Numbered from the stretch's first letter, positions 49,516 through 61,722 are shown. The stretch: 64,000 bases of DNA from Eunapius fragilis (GCA_963681505.1 OY811978.1:5874586-5938585); one strand, 5' to 3'. The notes: generated by a model not told the origin, from the letters alone. Made by a program: numbers and translations.

Positions 49516-51164
49516 GTGCGTGCGTGTGTATGTATAGCATGATACATTTACTTTTATACATAAGCCTGGCAGGAATGTATAATGCTATACATACATTTAC
49601 TTTTATACATAAGCCTGGCAGGAATATTATTCCTGCTTTATCCCTAAAGATAAAGATCAGGGCCCTGGAAATTTTACAATCCTACATAGGACCTACTGCC
49701 GTAGGTCCTGATATAACAAAGGAAGGTAATAAATAGTAAGTCCTAAGTCTTTTTAAACCTCTCAATGGTACACACTCATAGCTTCAGCATTTATAGTGAT
49801 AGGCATGGGATAGTTGTGAGTGTTGTGTCTGTATGAGTGTGTGAGTGTGTAAATGGATGCATGTAATGGAATATGGGACATGAGGCATGGTACGTCATGA
49901 TGTGGCAGGTACTGTGAGACAGGAACAAATAGTCCAGTACGTACAACACATTAATCCAGTACATACAACCAATGGGGGGAGGGGTTGGGAGGGGGGCCTT
50001 TGCCCCCATGCTCCTATACCACTGTGTATAAAACACACAATCCAGTTACACACGTGAAAAACACATCAGTCAGAATATAAATAATTGAGAAAGAGGGTTG
50101 GATAGTAAGCCAGTCAAAGCACTGTACATAACCAAAATAGACAAAGCTTATGTGTGAATCCATGTAGCACATAACTATTTACAGGGTGTACAGCAAGGGG
50201 AAAGAATACTGGTAGTGGAAAGAGTGTGTATAAGTGTGACGTGAGACGTGTGTATGTGTTGGTTCATGGGTGTGTGTGTGTGCCAGCCATGCAGATGAAA
50301 TGAAAAACGGTGGGCGTTTAAAACATATGTGCCGGCAGAACGCAAATCCCGACAATAAGGAAGGGTTACATGTTCCAGCATAGCTGCGCTGCATGTGTCT
50401 TTAACTCGACCACGTCCCTCCCATAGCCTAGCTGATACACCGTGCACTTTACCTCATGGCTCTGACGTACTATCATAGGTTGTGAGCCTATAAATGGCCA
50501 CGCAATGAGTGACACCCAAAGAGTATGACCGAATCGACAGGGACACATATTGTTGTGCGCGCGTATCGGTACTGGTAGTACGTACCGTGTTTTGTATGGT
50601 GATGGTAGCTGAATCCCACGCATTTTGATCGCTTAACGAATCTTGTTTGTTATAGAAGAGAACCACTGACGTTTGTAAGAACAACGGTGGCACTTCAGTT
50701 GTACATGTAGTGGCATGGGCACGGGAGGTTATTGTATATTCATGTGCTCGGAGTAGCGGGAACCAGGTTGGAGTAGGTTAATGGCGCGAAATGGGCGAGA
50801 AATGTGCAATTACTTTGCACAGCTGTATCTCCGTAACGGATCAAGTAAAAATTAACGAACAGGACAAATCGATAAGTACAGGACCCCTCTACGTATAAAC
50901 CGAATTTGAAGTTAATTGAAATGTCCTGCCGAAAGATATGGCCAGTTTGAACCCCGAGGGGTATCGGACGTTGCAACACTGGCACGAAGCTAATGCAAGA
51001 GCCCAAAAATTATTTCACCAGAGAGAAATGATGTAGTATGAAGTGTTGAAAATAGGAAGTCAATAGCATTTACGGTTCGGGAGATGTAGCGATTTCAAAG
51101 TGAATCATTTTTATAACTTTATATATATTAAAACGTGATACGCCAGTTTCGCGTGAACTGTCCC
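43125..51164. mobile_element. Giant palindromic (foldback) element C, 8040 bp
   Basis: Same termini as element A (GGGACAGTTCACGCGAAACT and its complement), between (TA)n flanks. As a whole it matches A in reverse: C's left inner arm corresponds to A's right inner arm (shared AGTCCCAACAATTTTTTCAG near 45948 and complement near 28020) and its spacer is the complement of A's, including the nested MITE (47015-47230). CA/TG tracts: 44742-44808, 45174-45234, 46436-46500, 46857-46891, 47609-47665, 49437-49530. 49545-49630 has a local duplication around ACATTTACTTTTATACATAA. No enzyme-like open frame. Confidence 0.9.
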
Positions 51165-51529
51165 ATATATATATACATTCTATTAGAAAATGAGCCTTGT
51201 GGATATTTTCAAGTTTTCAAATTTGTTACTAGGTACTAACACCCTCTACAAAACAGCCCTTATGCACTTAACGTTGGACTGTCCGTCATGAAGTAATAAA
51301 TCCCTGAATTTTTCATTAGACGTACATTTCATCGGCAACGATCAACTTCCTTTGCTTGTCCTGACAATTTTACTGAACTATTCTCATAGAACGTTCCATA
51401 TATAATTCTAATTACATATAATGATTATTTTTATATATTAGGTTGAAGGCAGATACTCTACAACTCAGAGCCCAAAGCAAGGAGTAGTAGGCAATGATAG
51501 AGGCAAGTGACACAAACGATTTATTTGAG

Positions 51530-52061
51530 TTCAACATGCTCAAATGACTACAAGATGTTTGTTGGGAGACCCAGAAGGAGAAAATGTTTACATAGATGGT
51601 GGTGTTCCAGCGCGTGTAATGTCCAGCAAATTTATGGCCAAAAGTCCTCAAAAATTGGCTCTGAACTTGCTGGGTGCATTTTTCACACAGAATCAACTAA
51701 CCAAAGGGAATTGTACACCCACATCAGACCACAAGGACATCTTGGACCTCAGAATAATAAACGGCGTACTATGTACATGTAAGTGCATTAACAAGGAGTA
51801 TATACCATCTGTTAATGACACACAACGTTTTGTTCAGTGTACCTGAAGTACAAGTATCCTGCAGGAAATGATGAGGAAGAGCGAATGCGATGGAAGGCTG
51901 TGTTGAGCAAGATGAATGCCAAGAGCAGATCATTTAGAAGACAACCTCCACATCCGAGAGCTGGATCAACTTCACCAGCTATCACCATGCAGTCATTTCA
52001 TAAACACAATATTAGTATGATATCTCTTTCATCTTTCGCATGTGTTAAACAATACTGGTGA
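51530..52061 (+). CDS. BEN-domain protein, 3' exons (partial)
   Basis: Two exons are clear: about 51530-51778 and 51838-52014 (or on to the TGA at 52059-52061). The translation contains SSKFMAKSPQKLALNLLGAF, FTQNQLTKGNCTPTSDHKDI, LDLRIINGV, then YLKYKYPAGNDEEERMRWKA and VLSKMNAKSRS. This matches the BEN fold (helical domain with LA..LL...F....L..GN....), found in chromatin- and DNA-binding proteins such as BEND and NAC1 types. The donor at 51779 (GTAAGT) and acceptor at 51837 join in phase. The 5' part probably lies upstream across element C. Likely nuclear; target unknown. Confidence 0.7.
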
Positions 52062-52542
52062 ACTGCGCAACTCTGTTTAAACTGGTTTTATAGTTAAGCA
52101 GATGGCCTTTTTAATAGTAGCGATAGTTCAAATGATGATGCTTCGAAAAGCATCGAAAGAACTGAGTAAGTACTGTGTATATGTATCTTTCCAACATAAT
52201 CAAAAAAGTTTATATATTGTTGTTCCAAAGAACCGTTTTTTCTAATATTCTGGGCCAAGGAGAATTCGGTAACAAGGGTGCCGAAGGAGAAGGTGTTGCC
52301 ATCGGTAAAAGGAAATGACCCAGATTTTCGATGGATCGATCAGTAGATTTCGTAACATTTTAGGAACTTGTGAATATTTTCAAATGTACATCCTGTGCCC
52401 TCCAATTGCAGGCGCTTGTAAATTGTTGGTACTTTGTGCCCTTTCCGATGAAAAAAAAGGATGCGAAGCTTGACATCATCGCTGTAGACCATTTTTGAAA
52501 ATATTAATAAGTTATTAGTTAAGTGGCGGGGTAAAAAAATAA
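52062..52542. other. Intergenic, no gene recognised
   Basis: AT-rich DNA between the BEN exons and the DIRS-like relic. No motif-bearing frame. Confidence 0.4.
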
Positions 52543-53403
52543 CTATGACATCTTGACAAAATGCGGTGCTAATACGAACCGTGCAATCGATTCGAAGACC
52601 AAACCCAAAGCCATACACCATGCGACGATTATCGCACTAAAACAAAACGCGACTTTTAATCTTACGTTTACTGTTTGTGCAGGGTTCCAAACTGATACAC
52701 CTTCACTCACAACTTTAGTTAATGTATTTCTAACATATTGACTAGCATCTGCAGCATCCTTCACACCACTCACAGCACACACACCATCGTCAAGATATAA
52801 AAGTATTTTGTGACCTCTACTCCACCACAATCTCACAAGGGGGTGCAACAGCTCGGTAAAAACATAGGGTGCTGTAGATAACCCAAAAGGCAACATAATA
52901 CATACCCTGCTGGCAAAACCCCAAACATTGCTGTTGATGCTAAACAATTACCAGTAAACATCAACTCACCTTGCTTAAAAAGCATCATTGCCAAGCGCAG
53001 ATCCCCATACTTAAACGTTTGCTTCAGCAAAATCTGATTAACATGTCTTAAATTTACCACAAGCCATTTCTTCCCACTCCCGCTGCTCACCACTGAAATA
53101 GGACTACATACATGGGGTTGCTCATCTACTTTTACAATACATCCATCCACCCGTATGAACAGCCCCATCTACTAACTTTTCCTCAATCAGGGCTGAATGC
53201 TGGTTGTTGTGGTAATATTTTGTAGGTTTTGATACAAATGGCAAAACATAACGATTCATTATGGTATCTAGAATCCATGGGGAAGCACACAGCTCTGAAC
53301 ACCAGAAATCTATGCATGCACATAACTTTCCCTTAACTGACTCACTCAAGCATATATTGCACCTTAGGTGATTCAAATTCCCATAGTCACCAATTAGCAC
53401 CAT
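52543..53403 (-). pseudogene. DIRS-type reverse transcriptase, broken
   Basis: Minus-strand pieces in order: CIDFWCSELCASPWILDTIM, NRYVLPFVSKPTKYY, GCIVKVDEQPHVCSPISVVS, LVVNLRHVNQILLKQTFKYG, MLPFGLSTAPYVFTELLHPL, then the active-site ILLYLDDGV. This is the RT of DIRS/tyrosine-recombinase-type retrotransposons. Breaks: a frameshift near 53150 and an internal deletion near 52940, where most of the usual segment between FKQGELMFT and MLPFGLS is missing. The frame degenerates after about 52700. No RNase H or recombinase part remains. Confidence 0.85.
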
Positions 53404-53469
53404 GTCATCCTTATCACTACCAACCAGCTGCCTTGTACATTGTAAAGGATATGAGGAACCACCTGCTGC

Positions 53470-54144
53470 CTGCTTATGGAAATCTCTTCTTACATGTCAA
53501 ACTCGCCACACTGGTAACACGTTCCTGGGGTCCCCACTGGTGCCAGACTGCGCGGCTTTGCCGGCAGGGTAGGTAATACCGGGATAGACAATAGCAGATG
53601 CTACCACTTCAGTGGAGCCTCTTCTGCTGGCTTAAAGAATTGTTTCTTTGAAGCATCCAGCTCGACAGCCACCTTGCGCTTCTTCGCCAGCTTATGTTCT
53701 GCCGCCCTCTCGGCCTTCTCCAGATGCTTCTCATCATCTGAGTCATCAGCCAGTACGTCCTCAACGTATTCTTCCACGAACCGCCCACCCGGATTCCGAT
53801 CGGTCGGCGATCTTAATGAGCTTTTGCCTGTGGTTCAAGAGGTTCATACCTTTCTTGAAGGATGCCTTGGCCTTCTCCAGCACTGGATTTTCCTGCTCCC
53901 TTTTCAGCTCTGGAGATGCCACAGCTATACTTTCCTTGACATTTTCACAGAACTGAAATTGGTTTTCGTTCCCTTTTCTATAAAACAAGTAAGGGTCGCG
54001 GCGGGCTCCTTTTTTGAGTTTTTGGGCTGTCTCCTCTTGGCTTTCGCACAGGTGCCGCATTTCATCCAACAACTGCTCCCTGGACATGGTGATTGATCCG
54101 TCTTTGCCCATCACTTCACCCACACGCGGCTTGTTTCTCCTCAT
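53470..54144 (-). pseudogene. DIRS-type ORF1 (gag-like), frameshifted
   Basis: It starts at 54144 and runs through DEMRHLCESQEETAQKLKKG, RRDPYLFYRKGNENQFQF and RQKLIKIADRSESGWAV. An extra base near 53786 shifts the frame; the original frame resumes as EDVLADDSDDEKHLEKAERA and AKKRK and ends at a stop at 53601. A zinc-knuckle-like CYQCGEF follows at about 53510-53525. It belongs with the RT at 52543-53403 as one decayed element. Confidence 0.8.
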
Positions 54145-55149
54145 GGTCGCTCATCTTCTGCGTCGTATTTAAGTGTAAGTCTTCAGTGTGATATGCAGTG
54201 TGCACAGCAACGTAGACTGACTTTTTCCCGCCATTCACACCTCATATACCCATCACCATGTGGCACCTCACGTGCTTTCTAACCAATCATACACACCATG
54301 TCTCACGTGCTTTCAAACCAATCAAACGGAGGGACGTTTCTGTCCGATTCATTACACAGCCAAATCCTAACAAACTGTTACAGAAATGTTTGCCAGTCAT
54401 AACCGTTACAAATATGATATCATCTTTGGAACATACAGTCTGTGGTCACAAAATATGCTACAGGTTAGATAAGTATTGCGTACCAGAAAGTGAGTGAAAT
54501 TTGTGACAGATAATATTTAATATGTAACGTATCTTTGCTCACGGCTGACGAAATACGCCTTTCGCCCCAGTTTCAAGCTTAAATGTGGATAGTTAAGTTT
54601 AGACAGAAGTAACAAAACGTTCTATTGGCAATCACATGTTGGTGGCTGTGAAAAGTTGGGCACTATCTCCGATGTAGGTGTGGCGATTGCGTAGCATGAC
54701 GTAAGCACAACATGATGCAACCAGAGATAATATACTAATATATTATCTCTGATGCAACTATACTATTTATCGGCGGTTTATTTGGTTAGAAGTTAAGGTG
54801 CGGTCTCAGCTTCACGAAGCGCTTTCAGAATTTGCTGAACCAGACAGAACAGTACCGTTATCAAGATGACATTGAGGCTGGATTCTAATTAGCGCATTGA
54901 CATTATTCTAAATAATGGCCACCACTGTTTTGAACCTTCCCGAAAAAATACAGTTCAGTAGTGCTCATCGTTTCATGATCAAACATACATGGATACATGG
55001 ATACTAGAGTGTTCAACTCTCTGGCGAAGGAATCACTGGCATAGCTGGAATCTGATGGCCATGGAATAACTGATAGCTGGAATAACTGATAGCAGGCACA
55101 GCTGGATTAACTGATATTTATAAGTAAGTGCATAGTGGTATGTACCTCC
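54145..55149. other. Intergenic; small palindrome, no gene
   Basis: 54240-54340 has two copies of CTCACGTGCTTTC spaced about 45 bp apart, with E-box CACGTG cores and CCAAT nearby. 54723-54750 is an AGAGATAATAT palindrome. No convincing open frame. Confidence 0.45.
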
Positions 55150-56028
55150 TATTCGCTTTCAGATGTGTCCCCCATTTTTTATAGAATGTTTCCATTTGAG
55201 GCACTGCACACTCTCCCACTTGGACCAGCCAAACATTTGTTGCGTGAAGAGATGCCACTGCTTTCAAAAGGGCAAAAAGCAGAGATTCTGGCTAGATTGA
55301 AAGCATTTCACACATCTGGTTTCAGTGTGAAACTCTATGGGAATGTCTGCTACTACTGTCAGTCTTTCTGTGGGAGAGAGACTTCAAAGCATGGGTACAA
55401 ATGGCTCTCTTTATCATAGGACCATATTTAAATGATGGAGAATTGGCAGTGTGGAAATCTTTTTGCAAGGTAATGTTTATTATTTTCTTGTTTTTAAGTG
55501 TTTATGTATATAGTACCAGGTGTTCCAGATCGCATACTCCAAGTTTTTTGCTCCATCCCTGAGTGATGAGTGGAGATGCTTGTGCCAGACGTTTGTAAAC
55601 ACTGTGAAGCAGCACATGCCACACTTACTGCAGAAGCAAAAGGTTCATTTAATACTCCACTTAATTGAATGTATGCACGATTTTGGGCCAACATCTGCCT
55701 TCAATGCTGAGAGGTAATGCATGAGTGTGAAGTGACCTGTTTTACCTTAAGTTATACCTGTGCAGGTTTGAGTTATTTAATAGCAAAGTTCGCGCATACA
55801 ACGTGTTCAGCAACAGACTATCGTCTAGTCGTGACATTGCTCAACACTTTGCCGCCATCCAGCACCTTCGATATGTATGTCAGGCTCATTCGTTCAGTGA
55901 CAATGAAAGGTATAATTTTATTAATGTATGAAATTTTAACTAATGCACATTTTTCTAGATGTGCACTTGGTCTTCAGCGGCTGTTTTCATCAAGTTTGAC
56001 AAAGGCATATACCAGCCTGGAACACTGA
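55150..56028 (+). pseudogene. Plavaka/CACTA-like transposase fragment, frameshifted
   Basis: Exons: about 55150-55469, 55520-55713, 55766-55909, 55959-56028 (stop). The sequence shows FPFEALHTLPLGPAKHLLRE, ILARLKAFHTSGF, an ...FKAWVQMALFIIGPYLNDG segment, HLLQKQKVHLILHLIECMHD, FGPTSAFNAERFELFNSKVR and YNVFSNRLSSSRDIAQHFAA. The pattern FGP.SAFN.ERFE.FN..VR...VFSNR..SRDIA is typical of Plavaka-type (CACTA superfamily) proteins. Exon phases agree from 55383 on, but GGGAGAGAGAC at 55372-55382 carries what looks like a two-base AG slippage that breaks the frame. The N-terminal part is missing. Either a dead transposon or a broken domesticated gene. Confidence 0.6.
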
Positions 56029-57483
56029 GAAAAGTACAAAATTTTATCTGTATATTAATTATCCATTATCACATCAATCTTGCAGGTATCAACATGTACA
56101 GCATTATTCTCTCTACCGCTCTGTGTGGCACTAAGGAGTCAAACTACTAATCTTGAACTCTTCAGACAATCATATCTCAGGAATCTTGTTTGATAAATTG
56201 TGAGCTCGGTTCTAATTATCAGCAGGTGAGGTAATGAGTTTATAGTGTACTGAGGTTGAACGGTTTCTACCTGACTTAGTTTACATATGGACTGTTAATG
56301 GCTGTGTTCAAGACATCAAGTGGAGCAGTCCTGTGCTTACTTCAGGGCTTTAAGCCTTTGTGTTCTGCCGATGGAGACCAGCGTCACAACAAGCATGACT
56401 GCCCACTGCTGGAACTTACATGAACGGTCTTCACTGTGCCGTCAGAAAGTGTTAGGAGGTCTGTGAACATGGTTCATCAGTGCGCACAGTCGTGCACCTT
56501 TCAGGAATCTCCTTCTGCTGAAACCTGTGAGAGAGGGAAGGTCGTGTGTAATAAACTCTCGTTTGTACATGATTTGAGAAACACCACTTATTGTTTTAAT
56601 GTGTATTGCATTTTGTAAATTTTATCCATTTTAAGAAAATGGGAAGTGAATTAACTCATATCCATATAAGGAATTGGTATCGGTTACATATATGATTCGT
56701 AGATGTAACATATCTGATATCTTATCTGGTACAGAAATCGTGTACAATCTGTACCAATTTACTGTTCATCAGACACTGTTACATACACTATATCAGATAT
56801 TGGTACATACATGAAACAATATGTTCCAAATATGATACATTTACGGAACAGAAATACTTTTTTGGCTGTGTACGTTCGAACGACAAAAACATATATTCTG
56901 TCCATGCTTGACAATGTCCAGTTAATAGTGATCGTGAAAAAGATGTACTCAGTAATGTTGCAAATGGCTAACTATTCCGGCTGACTGCTTGCTGTCAAAT
57001 ACTAACTGTACAGTACGGTAACTGATCCAGACTTTTATCAAAAGTTTCTGGACCCCGCAAGCTGGACAAGAGGAATATTGTCAACAAAAGCTAGCCTGTG
57101 TCGCTATATCCGCTCCTGCTGTATAATAAATTTAATTCTCCCCGCTTTTAGAGCCCCCTAATCTTATGGAGCCCCCTAATCTTATATACCTTCCGCCGCC
57201 GCTGGTAATTCTTATTGACGCCTATCTAGACTCGTACCCAGAGTCCAAATGTACGACATGTATGATTCCTTTAATGTACATTTTAACGTGTATGTGTGTT
57301 TGTGTTCAAGAAATAATTTCTCGGAGCTCTGTCGCCTATGGTCGCAGTAATTAGGTGTGGCTAGCATACGGTATTACGTAAGATCTCACTTCATCCGAGA
57401 AAGGTGAACATAAAATGTAGTCATAAAGTCAAACCTCGCCTATTTATGAATATCACGTGCCGTTTATAGCCCCACCCAATGCA
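56029..57483. other. Intergenic and promoter region of the phosphatase gene
   Basis: No gene is visible in 56029-57370. 57149-57192 holds two copies of GAGCCCCCTAATCTTAT. 57454-57459 is a CACGTG E-box, and a CCAAT (57474-57478, CACCCAATG) lies within 35 bp of the ATG at 57484, suggesting a compact promoter with a short 5'UTR. Confidence 0.5.
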
Positions 57484-57931
57484 ATGCAGTGCGATCTCTT
57501 TTGCTTGTTTCTTTTCGTTGTAGCGTTTGCCCCGAAGGCAATCGGAGAGAGAAAACTTTGTTTTAATTCGAGCGGGAGTTTCAAAATCGCACAATTTGCA
57601 GACCGTGAGTTTTGCACATGCAGTGGGTGCATGAAGGCTAATACACTTTGAATCAATAGTGCACTTTGGTGAAGGTGAGAACACTGAATGGGGCCCACAG
57701 CAAGATGTGGTAAGCTCAGAGTGCCTTTTGTATATTTCAAACTGGCTGGATTCGAATTATTGCACACGGATCTTTCGTGCTCCTATCTATGTGCACTTGA
57801 GCTTTTTCATTCCCTACATCCAGAATTCCACACGCGTCATGGAAAATGTGTTGAAGTGGGAACAACCGGATGTGGTAGTATACACTGGAGGTATGGATGT
57901 AGTTCCGCGACATTTTGACACTATACGTGCA

Positions 57932-57998
<67 letters not shown>

Positions 57999-59628
57999 AA
58001 ATTTGCATGTGTTGTGAATTCAGACCAGATAACTGGAAACAACGTCAATGACAATGGCACTGACTACTGGGCTCAGGTTGTGGATCCCTGCGTGAAAACA
58101 AATACCCAATGGGCCATCGTATTTGGAAACCATGGTTAGGGATAGGTGCAGTTCATAAATTACGTCACGCTATTTCATATGAACCCCCTCCCCCTTGTCC
58201 ACACATTATCCCATACTGATGTAGCTTAATGTATACATCATCACACTGGCTGATTACCCCCCCCCCCCCCCCCCTTTCAGCGTGACGTAATTTATGAACA
58301 GCCCCCATATATGATACAATGATCATTTACCAGAGGGCCTACTGCATTCCCTCACCCATAGATGATCTTAGCACCAGCAGTGGGACAAGGGAGGAGCTAC
58401 TGAAGTTTGATACCAGTTACCCACTGTCACTGTCACAGTTTGGACCAGTACATTTACCACAAATTAGTAACAGGCACATCATGATAATTCCTCCAGGATG
58501 GAATACATGGCCTCACTAACTACTACCTTCCATTGTACAGCAGCTGTAGTGCACAGGTGGTACCCTTGTATTGCAGCTTCATTTAAATATAATAATATAT
58601 TTCCTCAGACACCTTCCTGGATCCTGTACTTTTTGGACAGTGGAGGTGGCACGTACCCTGAGCTGGTGTATGATGACCAAATTGACTGGTGAGCTAGCTA
58701 TCATTGTGTGAATATGTGCGTTTTAAAAAAAGCACACTGTTTTCCACATCTTTCGTTCAGGTTCAAGAACACATCCAGTGAAATCAGAGAAATGTACGGA
58801 CCCATCCCATCTCTTACCTTTTTACACATTCCAAGGTATTCAATACAGCAAGCGCAACGAGTAATATTCTAAAGGTGAAATTGATGTAATGGGACAACTG
58901 TCAAAGTTTAATGCTAATTAAAAAATTCAGTGCCTGGAAGATAGTGCGCAGTATTTATTGCAGGTCCTTTTTGCAAACACTGTCCTAGATGTATACAACT
59001 GACCCCTTTAGTTATGTGAGATTAATGTAATGTAGTTTCCAATGATATTTACACACAATCCCAGCATTACAATACAAAGTCTATTATTGTTCATGTATTT
59101 AGCACTGAATATGAAAATCTCTATCAACAATCTCTCTGCTTTGGGATGGATGATGATGATGTATCTCCACAAATTAACCCAAATCGTAAGAACCTCACAT
59201 GCACTAGTCATTACAACAATCACATTAAACTGTGATAAAATACTACATGTATGCTGTGCATGGGTACGCTATTATTGTACATGAAAGCAACATGAATAAC
59301 ATTTGCTGGTAATTTCAGAGTTATTAACTGTGCTGACATCATTTGGAAACACCAAAGCAGTGTTTGTTGGACACGACCATGGAAATGATTGGTGCTGCCC
59401 ATATGCTGGAGGGCTGATGGTGTGTTATGGAAGGCACACAGGTTATGGAGGATATGGAGAGTAAGCTGATGTGTGGTGTGCACACCAGGACTATGTTTGG
59501 TACTTCCCCACCTTACATGCACATGCAGCTGGGCGAGGGGTTCTAGGATGATTGAACTGTCTATTGACTCTCTCATTGTGAAGACCTATGTCCGCATGGA
59601 AGATGGCAGCATTATTGATGGGAACTAG
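57484..59628 (+). CDS. Secreted metallophosphoesterase (PAP29/Dcr2-like), 11 exons
   Basis: Dinuclear-metal phosphoesterase of the family annotated as probable inactive purple acid phosphatase 29 in plants and DCR2 in yeast. The substrate in this organism is unknown. Exons, all GT-AG and phase-consistent: 57484-57604, 57660-57709, 57824-57890, 58024-58134, 58362-58447, 58497-58556, 58609-58688, 58761-58835, 59103-59185, 59319-59460, 59529-59628; 975 nt, 324 aa. A hydrophobic N-terminus (residues 1-20) looks like a signal peptide. Metal ligands are in place: D40 and H42 (FADLHFGE), D80 (YTGD), N115 and H116 (FGNHDD), H214 (FLHIP), H263 and H265 (VGHDHGND). All expected ligands are present, so it is probably catalytically competent. 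The start is the first ATG giving a signal peptide. Introns contain a MITE (58144-58306) and a TG tract (57934-57998). Confidence 0.92.
57934..57998 (+). repeat. (TG)n microsatellite in phosphatase intron 3
   Basis: About 32 TG dinucleotides between the exon ending at 57890 and the exon starting at 58024. Confidence 0.9.
58144..58306. mobile_element. MITE, about 160 bp, phosphatase intron 4
   Basis: Inverted ends GTTCATAAATTACGTCACGC (58151-58170) and its complement (58280-58299), with only an edge mismatch. The interior has a C-run (58258-58274). No coding sequence. Confidence 0.8.
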
Positions 59629-60162
59629 TCTCAAAACCCCCCAGTTTCCTCCTGGATATGTTCAATGTGTGTTTGGTACTGAGTAGTACTAAAAATATAT
59701 GTATGTGTAAAAAGGCACACGCACAGCATTACCTAAAATGCTGTACAAGGATATAATTTTTTTTTTGTCACAGATCAGTTACATGCATGTGTCCTTGATA
59801 CAACTGCTAGATGAACTCCATTTAATGGACCATACGTAATGCCAATAGTAGTCTTCAATGGAATCTGAAACCAGAATTAAAGCAGTCAGTTATATATGCA
59901 ACTTAAACCTTCATACTAACAACTATCATACCCCCCTCATACCCTACACAGCAGCGTACAGGAGATAGACCACAGCCAGTTTACTCCCAGTACACAAACA
60001 ATGGAAGCGCACGATTGAGGCAACCATATTACTTGACTGGTTGCGATGCATTCATAAATTACCGACCATCATAACCAAGTAAATATCCTTTATCCAGGAC
60101 CTGTTTGTGGTCTTGCACACCATCACTGCCATCACCATGCACAATGACTGATTTCTGCTTAC
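59629..60162. other. Convergent intergenic stretch
   Basis: It lies between the stop of the phosphatase gene and the last identified P450 exon. The terminal P450 exon should be here or just beyond but was not recognised. An open plus-strand stretch at about 59950-60071 (TGDRPQPVYSQYTNNGSARL...) is bounded by an acceptor-like CACAG but has no partner. Confidence 0.4.
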
Positions 60163-61722
60163 CTCCGTATCTGGTGTTTGAACAAACTTGTAGTCCTTGA
60201 GTATGGCAGCCAGAGCCATCCTTGCCTCCATCAGAGCAAACCTCATGCCTATGCAGTTCCGAGGTCCCCACCCAAAAGGCATGTGACAAAGCTGAGGGTG
60301 CTTCATTTTCTCTTCAGGAGTGAAACTAAAGGGAGCACAATCAAAACTGAATGTGCAAAGGCATGCCTCGGAGATGTGTGACATACCGCTCAGGTCTGAA
60401 CACCTCAGGATTCTCCCAGAATTCCTTGCTGTGATGCAGTACAATGATGGGGATGAGTACTCTTAACCCTTTTGGAATCATTATGCCATTTACTGTGATG
60501 TCTCTTGATGCATGCCTAAATGTTCTGGTGTTGGAAATAAAAGGTGAACCAGTAAATAACCATGTAGGTCTCCCATAATCCCAACCTCCCACACCCTCCC
60601 CCCCAAATGTTCACCCAACCAGAGTTGAGATTCATCAACTCAATGCTGGGCTGAACAACAACTATGTTATTACATTACGCAATGATTATATGGAATAACC
60701 ATGTCTTGATTGATTGGCATTGCTTTGAGATCAATGAGTGCATACTATATGCATGCAATGTGTGTCTATTTGGCAGATAATGGAGCCACATTATCCAGAC
60801 AAACTTCACTACATCTGTTTTTTTAATTTTAAATATTGTAGATCTATAATGAAGGTAAAAAGAAGTCTTTCATGGTACTTGCACCTTCTAACACACTGAT
60901 TCTGTATATGATGTTGGTACGATAAATTTTGAGTGGTTTGTGTGCACAAAATACACAGATGCACCATCAGTAGGTCCTCTGAACACACAGTCACATATAC
61001 AAATACAGTTACATGTATGTGCGTCACCTTTACCCTCCCCCACCCCTCCACATGGAGATTGTTCTGCACAGTACATATGTCTGATGACTCCTCCTCCCCC
61101 CCACACACACACATCACTGCACCTTGCTCCTGGGGGATATATCCTCAGAGACTCTTGCAGTACCATATCCAGATACTGCACCTCACGACTGGCATCTGAT
61201 ACCGATCCATCCTGCACGTATAAGTTGACAGGGCATGCACATCATGACACATTGAATGAGACATGTAACCGTACAAGTACATGTATCATGGGTGGATGGT
61301 GAATGGCGTGTTACCCATAATTACAACCATTCCTACATGTATATATTGCAATAATTAAGATATGATCCTTTGACCCTTTTTATTCACTGAACAGCCGCCA
61401 TTGTGATGTTCTCTTTACCCTTTACCGAAGGTTCACATATCCCCTTCATTTAATGTTCCCTTACTGGATGCTGTTGAAAATAAAGATCAATTTCGTCACA
61501 CAGTTTGTCTTGCACTTGTGGGTTGGTGGCCAGGAGATAGGCAGTGAAGGCCAGGGTGTTTGCGGTGGTCTCATATCCAGCAAGCATAAATGTGATGCAG
61601 TAAGATGCAATCTCTCCATTCGTAAGAGGTCTCCTTGTGGACGTGGTCTGTTCGTGGTGCTCAATGTCTTCATCCTCCTCCCCTGTTCCTGCATCAATCA
61701 GCAACTGCAACAAGTCCTTGCG
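60163..61722 (-). CDS. Cytochrome P450, CYP3-clan-like (partial, four exons)
   Basis: Haem-thiolate monooxygenase, normally ER-membrane-bound. Minus-strand exons in transcript order: 61722-61465 (RKDLLQLLIDAG, an acidic loop, I-helix FMLAGYETTANTLAFTAYLL), 61211-61123 (K-helix LQESLRIYPPGAR with ExxR), 60515-60387 (RHASRDITVNGIMIPKG, LHHSKEFWENPEVFRPER), 60346-60163 (haem loop FGWGPRNCIGMRFALMEARM, then DYKFVQTPDTE). Splice phases agree throughout. AGYETT and the ITVNGIMIPKG pattern favour the CYP3 clan. Missing are the N-terminal anchor and helices A-H upstream (perhaps beyond 61722, not recognised up to the window end) and the short C-terminal exon after 60163. The catalytic core motifs are intact. 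Substrate unknown. Confidence 0.9.

Noticed and set aside
59950-60071. Plus-strand terminal exon encoding a Tyr/Gln/Arg-rich tail
   Set aside because: It lies after a complete phosphatase stop codon, has no upstream exon to join and overlaps no known family; a 40-codon open stretch is expected by chance.
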